Shown here piece by piece: positions 1 to 5,804 of a DNA stretch of 6,106 nucleotides. This DNA is from Porticoccaceae bacterium. Lineage in GTDB: Bacteria; Pseudomonadota; Gammaproteobacteria; Pseudomonadales; Porticoccaceae. A program made the translations under genes and the position numbers. The DNA lies in assembly GCA_028822945.1 (NCBI GenBank), contig JAPKCN010000121.1, positions 1 through 6,106 of the forward strand, read 5' to 3'. The notes below the pieces were generated by a model. That model ran no database searches, was not told the origin of the DNA, and saw nothing but the letters and a program-made list of their open reading frames with translations. Position 1 is the first letter of the stretch, and every line of letters begins with the position of its first letter.

Positions 1-33
1 CACTTCTCTAAAAGAAACAACAAAAGTTAAGGC

Positions 34-86
34 GACAGAAACACAAGTAGTTGACTTGCCGACCGCGACATTTTATGGTTTCTGTC
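34..86. repeat. 9-bp inverted repeat bracketing the first promoter
   Basis: GACAGAAAC at 34-42 is the exact reverse complement of GTTTCTGTC at 78-86, with 35 bases between. The left arm lies just upstream of the candidate -35 box and the right arm overlaps the end of the -10 box and the expected transcription start. This position would suit two operator half-sites. If transcription began further upstream, it could instead form a leader stem. The repeat is seen directly; a regulatory role is inference. A repeat of this size is expected about once by chance in a window this long, so only its position makes it notable. Confidence 0.35.
51..79 (+). promoter_or_regulatory. Candidate sigma70 promoter for the beta-hydroxylase-like gene
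   Basis: TTGACT at 51-56 matches the -35 consensus at five of six positions. After a 17-base spacer, TATGGT at 74-79 matches the -10 consensus at four of six. Transcription would start near 86, leaving a leader of about 29 bases before the ATG at 115. Box quality and spacing are good, but no experimental start is known. Confidence 0.5.
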
Positions 87-114
87 AATCAATTTACCAT
101 GGGCTAAGCCGTAT

Positions 115-669
115 ATGGATATTGGAGTTGCGATAAAAGATCTCGGCACATACGACATTGCGCCGCTCAAAGATGCCATTCTACAACTCTCGGAGGAGAG
201 TTGGCAGCACAACACCTTTCGCCAGCTCGAGTACGAGGTGCACCAGCAAACGCAGTCTATGGTCATGATTTTTACCGACGGCTCTGGGTGGCCGGACATC
301 GAGGTTACTCGAGAGCCGGGTTGGGAGCTGTTGTCAGATGTTGCGGTGCCACTGATGGATGAAATTCTCAAGGATCACTACCCGCCAGGCGGACGCATTA
401 TCCGCGCCATGGCGGCACGCCTTCAAGCCGGTGGTGTAATTATGCCTCACCGCGATCAACACCCGTCGTTTCATCATGGACATCGAATCCACATTCCGAT
501 ATATACCAACTCTCGCGTGCGCTTTATGATTGCCGGCAGACCCTACCGCTTTGAGGTCGGGCGCGTCTATGAAATCAATAACCAGCAGCAACACAGTGTC
601 ATGAATAAGGGTTCCGAAGGGCGTATCAATTTTATCTTCGACTACGTGCCGCCGAGTGACGGGTCTTAG
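115..669 (+). CDS. Aspartyl/asparaginyl beta-hydroxylase family Fe(II)/2-oxoglutarate oxygenase
   Basis: This 184-aa protein is a small single-domain member of the Asp_Arg_Hydrox (aspartyl/asparaginyl beta-hydroxylase) family, probably cytoplasmic since no signal peptide or membrane segment is seen. The C-terminal half carries the double-stranded beta-helix motifs: His112-Arg-Asp114 (HxD) and distal His160 as iron ligands, and Arg170 in the GRINFIFD segment as the likely 2-oxoglutarate carboxylate binder. The segment between them (His123 to Tyr130, RIHIPIY) is typical of the family. The N-terminal 100 residues are less conserved and may contact substrate. Such enzymes hydroxylate aspartyl/asparaginyl residues or free or carrier-bound amino acids; the substrate here is unknown. 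ATG 115 is the only ATG in the open frame after the in-frame stop at 52-54, but its ribosome binding site is weak (TAAG at 105-108). The 300-base gap downstream suggests transcription separate from the next operon. Family confidence is high, function low. Confidence 0.85.
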   Translation: MDIGVAIKDLGTYDIAPLKDAILQLSEESWQHNTFRQLEYEVHQQTQSMVMIFTDGSGWPDIEVTREPGWELLSDVAVPLMDEILKDHYPPGGRIIRAMAARLQAGGVIMPHRDQHPSFHHGHRIHIPIYTNSRVRFMIAGRPYRFEVGRVYEINNQQQHSVMNKGSEGRINFIFDYVPPSDGS

Positions 670-805
670 TCTAGCTCTCAAATATGTTGAGATAAATCTA
701 TCCACAATAATATGGTTTTCGGCTGATATAGCGGCCAATGCAGATTCCACTGCACATAGTGAAAAGGCGTTGCGCCGTCAGTAAAAGTAATATCAAGGTT
801 GTCGC

Positions 806-816
806 TAACCCGGTTA
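806..816. promoter_or_regulatory. 11-bp palindrome, possible operator
   Basis: TAACC-C-GGTTA is a perfect inverted repeat around a single central base, followed at once by ACAA and preceded three bases earlier by TTGT. It lies about 150 bases upstream of the operon start, in otherwise AT-rich DNA. Compact symmetric sites of this kind are typical of dimeric repressors or activators, but I cannot assign a regulator family and no regulator gene is in the window. Confidence 0.25.
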
Positions 817-926
817 ACAATGTCGAATTGTGAAGAGATTAGCATTGTATTTAAGCAAGTTTGCAGGGTAATCTAAGCTCTAATTAAGGGTGCTGTTAGA
901 GCCTCGACATCGATTTCACATCGGGC

Positions 927-955
927 TTGATAACGCCCCATGCTGTAGCTGTAAC
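927..955 (+). promoter_or_regulatory. Candidate sigma70 promoter of the flavoprotein operon
   Basis: TTGATA at 927-932 (five of six to the -35 consensus), a 17-base spacer and TGTAAC at 950-955 (four of six to the -10 consensus) form a plausible promoter. Transcription would begin near 962, only about 8 bases before the ATG at 970. The message would be nearly leaderless, which agrees with the lack of a Shine-Dalgarno sequence there. A weaker promoter further upstream cannot be excluded. Confidence 0.35.
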
Positions 956-969
956 ACTGGTATTCGAGA

Positions 970-2583
970 ATGAAAAAACACGACGTGATTGTTATCGGTG
1001 CTGGACACAACGGTCTGACCAATGCGGCTTTTCTCGCCAAGGCAGGTTTGGACGTAGTGGTGTTGGAAAAAAATAGCTACGTAGGTGGCGCCACTGCCAG
1101 TTTGGAATTGCACGAGGGCTGGATATACTCTAATTGCTCTTACGTCTGTAGTCTTTTCCGGCCAGAAATTTATCAGGCCCTAGACCTCGGCCGGCATGGT
1201 CTCGAGGTTGTGCCCCTGCAGGGCAGTGTTTCGATGATGCAAAACGGCGATCACTTTGGCAGCTATCACCAGCCGGAAATTAGGCGCCGCGAGATGATGC
1301 GCCATTCAAAGCGCGATGCCGATGCGGCTATTCGCTTTGACGCAGATCTAATGAAATGGTGCCGCCTAATTCGCGCATTTCTGTTGCGTACACCGCCCGA
1401 TCCGGCGTCATTTAAGATTCGCGATGCTATGGAATTCGCCTATCTACTGAAGCGTTTTCACAGCCTGAGCGAGAGCCAGTTATATGAGTTTATTCGCTTT
1501 TTTACCATGTCGATTGCAGAGTACTTAGAACAGTATTTTGAAAGTGATATTGTTCTGGCTCATTTTTCTGGTGGTAGCATAATCGGCACCGGGTTGGGGG
1601 TATATTCTCCCGGCACTGCGTATGTGCTATTGCATCATGCTATGGGCGATATAGATGGCAACGTCGGTTCCTGGGGTTTTGCCCGCGGCGGGATGGGCTC
1701 AGTATCCAAGGCCATTGCGTCCTCGTTGCGAAGTTACGGCGGTGAAGTACGCACCGAGGCCGAGGTCGCCACTATTAACGTGGCTGGGGGTCGCGCAAAC
1801 GGTGTTATGTTGGCGTCTGGCGAGCAGATCAGCGCTAAGGTAGTGGTATCCAATCTAGATGCCAAGCGTACCTTTTTACAGGTTATGAAGCCCGCCGATG
1901 TGCCGGATAAACTTTTGCATCGCGCTCGTAATTTCAAAATGCGCGGCTCTTCAGGTAAGGTCAATATTGCCCTCGATGGCATGCCAGACTTTCCGGGTTT
2001 GCCGAGTGGTTCGCCCCTGACGCTCGGCCACATGCATTTTACCGATAGCCTCGAGCGCCTCGAGCGCGCCTATGACGATTGGAAAGACTGTCGCTGGTCT
2101 GCGGATCCTTATGTCGATATGGTGATTCCGACCCAGTACGATCCCAGTATGGCGCCGCCTGGCAAGCACATGATGTCGATTTTTGTGCAGTACTGCCCGG
2201 TCGAGGTCGAGGGGGGTTGGACGGACGCCGAGCGCGATGCCTTTGGCGCATCGGTGATCGATCAAATAAGCGACTACAGTCCAAACTTTAAAGATCTGCT
2301 TCTGCATACCGAAATTCGCACCCCGCGTGAACTTGAGGCCGAAGTCGGTCTCACCGAGGGCAATATATTTCAAGGCGAGTTGACGCTCGATCAACTGATG
2401 TTCAATCGCCCATTTCCCGGTTATGCCCAGTATCGTGGGCCGGTCAAAAATATGTATATGTGCAGCTCTTCGAACCATCCCGGGGGCGGAGTTATGGGTG
2501 CTCCCGGGGCTAATTCGGCACGCGAAATACTGCGCGATTTAGGCAGGAAAGACACCACACCGGAGGACTTTGAAGATGACTAA
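970..2583 (+). CDS. CrtI/PYROXD2-type FAD-dependent oxidoreductase, first paralog
   Basis: This 537-aa protein belongs to the phytoene desaturase-like NAD(P)/FAD oxidoreductases (COG1233 type) and from memory most resembles PYROXD2. An N-terminal Rossmann FAD motif GAGHNG is at residues 10-15, with the ribose-binding acid Glu33 and the Gly39-Gly40 pair after it. The SWGFARGGMG segment (about 234-243) and the C-terminal FAD motif HPGGGVMGAPG (503-513) are characteristic. The reaction is probably an FAD-linked dehydrogenation or oxidation; the substrate is unknown. Against the usual family ending GRNAA, this protein has Ala514 in place of arginine, and a Ser-Ser-Ser stretch (499-501) replaces the usual glycine before the HPGGG motif. 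ATG 970 is the only methionine start after the in-frame stop at 952-954 and sits at the expected family position, though no good ribosome binding site precedes it. The stop overlaps the next gene by 8 bp, so the two are translated together. A carotenoid role is unlikely because no crtB, crtE or crtY is present. Confidence 0.88.
   Translation: MKKHDVIVIGAGHNGLTNAAFLAKAGLDVVVLEKNSYVGGATASLELHEGWIYSNCSYVCSLFRPEIYQALDLGRHGLEVVPLQGSVSMMQNGDHFGSYHQPEIRRREMMRHSKRDADAAIRFDADLMKWCRLIRAFLLRTPPDPASFKIRDAMEFAYLLKRFHSLSESQLYEFIRFFTMSIAEYLEQYFESDIVLAHFSGGSIIGTGLGVYSPGTAYVLLHHAMGDIDGNVGSWGFARGGMGSVSKAIASSLRSYGGEVRTEAEVATINVAGGRANGVMLASGEQISAKVVVSNLDAKRTFLQVMKPADVPDKLLHRARNFKMRGSSGKVNIALDGMPDFPGLPSGSPLTLGHMHFTDSLERLERAYDDWKDCRWSADPYVDMVIPTQYDPSMAPPGKHMMSIFVQYCPVEVEGGWTDAERDAFGASVIDQISDYSPNFKDLLLHTEIRTPRELEAEVGLTEGNIFQGELTLDQLMFNRPFPGYAQYRGPVKNMYMCSSSNHPGGGVMGAPGANSAREILRDLGRKDTTPEDFEDD
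2563..2568 (+). promoter_or_regulatory. Ribosome binding site that decides the second flavoprotein start
   Basis: GGAGGA lies seven bases before ATG 2576, inside the end of the first flavoprotein gene. The in-frame TTG at 2570 would be only one base from this site, so it is not a workable start. The ATG is preferred. Confidence 0.75.
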
Positions 2584-4156
2584 GACAGGCTTCGTAGGCG
2601 CGTCGAAATCCGTATTGGTCGTCGGCGGTGGCCACAACGGTCTTGTCTGTGCCAGTTATCTTGCCAGGGCCGGCTACCGAGTGGACATTCTCGAGGCGCG
2701 CTCTGCTATGGGGGGCGGGGCGGCCAGCAGTGATTTTGCCGAGGGCTACAGGGTGTCTGGATTAGCCCATATTTTGCACTCACTGAGTCCGCAGGTGCGC
2801 AGTGACTTGCAACTCGATGCAGCCGGTTTGGAGACTGGAGACAGTATCGACACTATCGCTTTAGATAAGGCGGGCCAGCATATTACCCTAGGAATCGATA
2901 CACTCGCCGGCGGCGACCTATCTGCGGATGATATCGAGGCCTATGGGCGTTTCAAGCGGGAGTTTATTGGCTATGCCAAGGCTCTCGAACCGCTGATGAT
3001 GAACAAACCGCCACGGCTCAAAGACATGGATCGACGGGATAAGTTGACGTTGGCCAAGCTCGGCTGGCAATTGCGTTTTGGTCTTGGCAAGGACTCTATG
3101 CGCGAATTCTTGCGGATTGGCGGTATTAATATCTACGACGTCCTCAACGAGGTATTCGATAGCCCACTACTAAAAGGAGCGATTGCGCTAGATGCGGTTA
3201 TGGGTCAGCACATGGGGCCGCGCACACCGAACACAGTACTGACTTATTTACATCGGCTTTGGGGAGAGACCCACAGTCGACCGAGTCTGCCGAGTGGTGG
3301 TATGGGCAGCATTGCTAAAGCACTCGAGCGCGCCGCTGCGAACGCTGGTGTGAGTATGCGCACCGCCGCTAAAGTGCAGCGTATTTTAGTTGTCGATGGC
3401 GCCGCTGTGGGCGTCGAGTTGGAGTCTGGTGAGCAGTTGCATGCCGATATAGTAATTTCTAACGCCGATGCAAAAACCACGTTTTTAAAGCTTGTCGACA
3501 GCAGTGAATTTGATGCTATGTTTGTGCATCGGGTTAATTCGATACGCGCTAACGGCGATGTCGCTAAAGTTCATTTGGCGCTCGACGGCTTGCCTAAGAT
3601 TGTTGGTCTGTCGGTTGAGCAGTTGTCTCAGCGCTTAATCATTGCCCCCAATATGCGCTATGTCGAACACGCTTTTAACCATTCTAAGTACGCCGAGTTC
3701 TCTGAAAACCCGTTATTGGAAATCACTATCCCAAGCATTGCCGATTCGTCGCTTGCTCCCCCTGGCCATCATGTCATGTCGATATCTGCGAGCTTTGCGC
3801 CCTATGCCCTAAAGCTCGGCTGGGAGACCCAGCGGGACGCTTTTATGCAGCGAGTGATCGCTGTAATCGAGCAATATGCGCCGGGTTTTGGCGCTCAGAT
3901 TATCGCCCGAGAAATTTTGACGCCGGTAGATATCGAAACGCAGTACCATTTATCTGGAGGTCACTGGCACCACGGTGAAATGGCTATCGATCAGTTGTTT
4001 ATGCTGCGTCCAGTGTACGGCGCAGCGCAGTATGACACGCCAATCGAGGGCTTGTATTTGTGCGGTGCGGCGGCCCATCCGGGTGGTGGTTTGACAGGAC
4101 TGCCCGGGCGCAATGCGGCACAGCGAGTCATGCGTGCAACCGAGTGGAGGCCATAA
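2576..4156 (+). CDS. CrtI/PYROXD2-type FAD-dependent oxidoreductase, second paralog
   Basis: This 526-aa protein is a paralog of the preceding one. GGGHNG is at residues 17-22, Glu40 is the likely adenosine-ribose ligand, and a Gly-Gly-Gly run is at 46-48. GGMG is at 241-244, almost the same position as in its neighbour, and the C-terminal HPGGGLTGLPG motif is at 501-511. It keeps the family arginine (Arg512 in GRNAA) that the first paralog lacks, so its FAD site looks more canonical. About ten extra N-terminal residues precede the Rossmann strand. The central region (about 60-200) has diverged strongly from the first paralog, which argues for a different substrate or for distinct subunits of a heterodimer. 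ATG 2576 is chosen because of the GGAGGA seven bases upstream. The gene overlaps the previous one by 8 bp and the next by 1 bp (TAATG), so coupled translation is expected. The reaction is presumably FAD-linked oxidation; the substrate is unknown. Confidence 0.88.
   Translation: MTKTGFVGASKSVLVVGGGHNGLVCASYLARAGYRVDILEARSAMGGGAASSDFAEGYRVSGLAHILHSLSPQVRSDLQLDAAGLETGDSIDTIALDKAGQHITLGIDTLAGGDLSADDIEAYGRFKREFIGYAKALEPLMMNKPPRLKDMDRRDKLTLAKLGWQLRFGLGKDSMREFLRIGGINIYDVLNEVFDSPLLKGAIALDAVMGQHMGPRTPNTVLTYLHRLWGETHSRPSLPSGGMGSIAKALERAAANAGVSMRTAAKVQRILVVDGAAVGVELESGEQLHADIVISNADAKTTFLKLVDSSEFDAMFVHRVNSIRANGDVAKVHLALDGLPKIVGLSVEQLSQRLIIAPNMRYVEHAFNHSKYAEFSENPLLEITIPSIADSSLAPPGHHVMSISASFAPYALKLGWETQRDAFMQRVIAVIEQYAPGFGAQIIAREILTPVDIETQYHLSGGHWHHGEMAIDQLFMLRPVYGAAQYDTPIEGLYLCGAAAHPGGGLTGLPGRNAAQRVMRATEWRP
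4144..4150 (+). promoter_or_regulatory. Ribosome binding site for the GcvT-family gene
   Basis: GTGGAGG, with core GGAGG at 4146-4150, lies five bases before ATG 4156 and inside the last codons of the second flavoprotein gene. It supports the ATG over the longer open frame reaching back to about 4060. The extra residues of that longer frame do not look like the family and would overlap the previous gene by almost 100 bases. Confidence 0.7.
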
Positions 4157-5382
4157 TGTCGAAACCGCCACCCAACGCAGATTTAACGCCGTTGCCGGAT
4201 TACCGGCAGGTACTGCAACCGTCGCCATTTCATACGCGACTGGTGGAGCATTGCCCCTTACAAAACTGGATGTCATGGAATGGCTATCAGACACCCCGAG
4301 TTTGTGATGTGTTGGCCTCTGAGTACTTTGCAATCCGCAGTACTTGCAGTGTCATGGACCTGACGCCGATGGAAAAGTACCGTATTGCTGGGCCGGATGC
4401 ATTGAAGTTTCTCAATCGTTTGGTGACGCGAGATGTGGGTGATTTGAAGGCGGGTCGCGTCACCTACGTGGTCTGGTGCAATGACGAGGGCAAGGTACTC
4501 GACGATGGCACTCTGTTCCATCTTCGAGCTGGCGAGTACCGACTTTGCGCGCAACATCATCAACTCGATTGGCTATTGCTATCAAGTATCGGGATGGATG
4601 TCAGTATTCAAGCGGAAACTCATCAAGTGGCGGCGCTATCGGTGCAGGGTCCGACCTCCTATGCGCTGCTGACGGCTGCGGGTGTGGTCGGACTAGATCA
4701 GTTGAAACCGTTTGGGATACTTCATACGCGTTTACGAGTTTTTGACCTGATGATCTCTCGTACCGGTTTCACCGGTGACCTAGGTTATGAACTTTGGGTT
4801 GAGCCCGCGGCTGCATTATCGCTATGGGATGCGCTGTTTGCGCCAGCGCAGCAGGGGCTCTTTGATGTCCGTGTGATAGGCCTATCGGCGCTCGAAATGG
4901 CGCGCATCGAAGCTGGTTTTATTGTGCCTGGCGACGATTTTAACACCGCCGAAACGACCGTGCGGGCCGATCACGATCGCTCGCCCTTTGAGCTGGGTTT
5001 GGATTGGTTGGTAAATTTTGACAAACCGCATTTTACCGGTAAACGCGCGTTATTGCGCGAGCGTGCTCGGCCCGTTATGCGGCGTTTAGTTAAATTACGG
5101 GTGTCGGGGAATAAACCGCCGATGGATTCATTTCTCTACGACGCAGAACATGGTCGGCGCATTGGCACGGTAAAATCTCAAAGTTGGTCGCCGATTTTAA
5201 AGAGCAATGTCTGTCTCGCCGATGTCGGGTATAGCAATGGCCTCGTGCCCTCTCAGATATGGGCAGAGATATATTATCAAAAGGAATTGGAGTGGCGGGC
5301 TACTTGGGCAGAATGCTTCATGTCGGAGAAACCTTTCTGGGCGCATCCTCGGCGCTTGAAAACACCGCCGAGGAATTTTTAG
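4156..5382 (+). CDS. GcvT-family, aminomethyltransferase-like folate-binding protein
   Basis: This 408-aa protein has the GcvT folate-binding fold followed by the GCV_T C-terminal barrel (about residues 310-395). Visible family segments are SVMDLTPMEKYRIAGPDA (65-82), the GKVLDDGTL loop (112-120) with the acidic pair Asp116-Asp117 where GcvT has its folate-contacting aspartate, the ALSVQGP motif, the RTGFTGDLGYEL segment, and EMARIEAGF. The C-terminal barrel contains IGTVKSQSWSP, resembling the GcvT 'G.VTSG..SP' element. Family members move a one-carbon unit from a methylated amine or sulfonium compound to tetrahydrofolate (GcvT, dimethylglycine/sarcosine demethylases, DmdA). There is no GcvH, GcvP or lipoate partner here, and the N-terminus is about 50 residues longer than classic GcvT, so a dedicated demethylase fits better than glycine cleavage. 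It overlaps the upstream gene by 1 bp. Family confidence is high; the substrate is unknown. Confidence 0.87.
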   Translation: MSKPPPNADLTPLPDYRQVLQPSPFHTRLVEHCPLQNWMSWNGYQTPRVCDVLASEYFAIRSTCSVMDLTPMEKYRIAGPDALKFLNRLVTRDVGDLKAGRVTYVVWCNDEGKVLDDGTLFHLRAGEYRLCAQHHQLDWLLLSSIGMDVSIQAETHQVAALSVQGPTSYALLTAAGVVGLDQLKPFGILHTRLRVFDLMISRTGFTGDLGYELWVEPAAALSLWDALFAPAQQGLFDVRVIGLSALEMARIEAGFIVPGDDFNTAETTVRADHDRSPFELGLDWLVNFDKPHFTGKRALLRERARPVMRRLVKLRVSGNKPPMDSFLYDAEHGRRIGTVKSQSWSPILKSNVCLADVGYSNGLVPSQIWAEIYYQKELEWRATWAECFMSEKPFWAHPRRLKTPPRNF

Positions 5383-5386
5383 GAGG
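5381..5386 (+). promoter_or_regulatory. Ribosome binding site of the GFA gene, overlapping the GcvT-family stop
   Basis: AGGAGG begins within the TAG stop codon of the GcvT-family gene (5380-5382) and lies seven bases before GTG 5394. A ribosome finishing the upstream gene would uncover or directly use this site, which points to translational coupling. TTG at 5397 is a second, less likely start. Confidence 0.7.
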
Positions 5387-5393
5387 ATGCAGT

Positions 5394-5804
5394 GTGTTGA
5401 CTGGTAGATGCGAATGCGCGAGAGTGAAGTATTTAGTAGAGGGTAATATCCACGATTTTAGTCACTGTCATTGCAGTCAGTGTCGACGCTTACACGGCGC
5501 CGCCTTTGCATCGTTTGCCGGGGTCGCTAAGAGCGACTTTAGTTACTTGTCTGGGGAGGGGGAGCTCTCCAGCTACGCCTCCTCAGACAGTCACAGTAGG
5601 GTCTTTTGTAGCCATTGCGGCTCCAACATTCTGGTCGCTATGACTGCCGAGCCCGATGATCTCTACTTAGCCATGGGTACCATGGATGGCGATCCCCAAT
5701 GCCCGCCGGATTATCATATTTTTGTCGGTTCGAAGGCTGCATGGCACAGATTTGACGATCGGGCACCGCGCTATGAGGGTGACTTCGAAGATACGCCAGG
5801 GTGA
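5394..5804 (+). CDS. GFA/CENP-V domain zinc protein
   Basis: This 136-aa protein has the full cysteine pattern of the GFA (glutathione-dependent formaldehyde-activating) / CENP-V fold: Cys6 and Cys8 (CxC), Cys25, Cys27 and Cys30 (CHCSQCR), then Cys72 and Cys75 (CSHCG). In the family these seven cysteines hold two zinc ions, one structural and one at the putative active site. Length and motif spacing are normal for a single-domain member. The founding member was described as adding glutathione to formaldehyde, but most homologs have no proven activity. Next to a folate-linked one-carbon gene and two oxidases, handling of released formaldehyde is an attractive but unproven role. GTG 5394 is chosen from the AGGAGG seven bases upstream and because the family normally starts a few residues before the first CxC; a longer frame to about 5259 is open but overlaps the previous gene by more than 100 bases. 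The stop overlaps the next start (GTGA). Confidence 0.85.
   Translation: MLTGRCECARVKYLVEGNIHDFSHCHCSQCRRLHGAAFASFAGVAKSDFSYLSGEGELSSYASSDSHSRVFCSHCGSNILVAMTAEPDDLYLAMGTMDGDPQCPPDYHIFVGSKAAWHRFDDRAPRYEGDFEDTPG

Larger units (their letters stand above)
670..969. other. Intergenic region without a credible gene
   Basis: These 300 bases separate the hydroxylase-like gene from the flavoprotein operon and are more AT-rich than the flanking genes. I see no convincing coding frame, tRNA or U-tract terminator. Short symmetric elements are present: TGCAG-N6-CTGCA at 739-754, a GGCG-TTG-CGCC mini-hairpin at 766-776 and a TAACCCGGTTA palindrome at 806-816. A candidate promoter occupies the 3' end. The region most likely holds the end of the first transcript and the control region of the operon. 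Confidence 0.6.

Noticed and set aside
75..107. Ten-codon leader peptide (ATG 75 to TAA 107)
   Set aside because: It would begin upstream of the predicted transcription start near 86 and has no ribosome binding site.
766..776. GGCG-TTG-CGCC hairpin as a terminator of the first gene
   Set aside because: The stem is only four base pairs and no T-run follows.
2050..2070. Repeated CTCGAGCGC units
   Set aside because: A short in-frame duplication encoding Leu-Glu-Arg twice within a helix of the flavoprotein; no sign of a functional DNA repeat.
1951..2478. Antisense open frame of 175 codons inside the first flavoprotein gene
   Set aside because: It mirrors the codon pattern of the real gene on the other strand, resembles no known protein and has no start signal; the same applies to the antisense frame at 334-750.
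2570..2575. TTG at 2570 as start of the second flavoprotein
   Set aside because: It lies one base after the GGAGGA site, too close for initiation; ATG 2576 has ideal spacing.
4060..4155. Upstream extension of the GcvT-family gene
   Set aside because: The extra residues would overlap the preceding gene by almost 100 bases, do not resemble the family, and ATG 4156 has its own GGAGG.
970..4156. Carotenoid biosynthesis cluster (crtI-like genes)
   Set aside because: Both proteins carry phytoene-desaturase-family motifs, but no crtB, crtE, crtY or crtZ is near, and the sequence features and the GcvT/GFA neighbours fit PYROXD2-like oxidoreductases better.
5259..5393. Upstream extension of the GFA gene
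   Set aside because: It overlaps the GcvT-family gene by more than 100 bases in another frame; the family domain starts right after GTG 5394, which has a good ribosome binding site.
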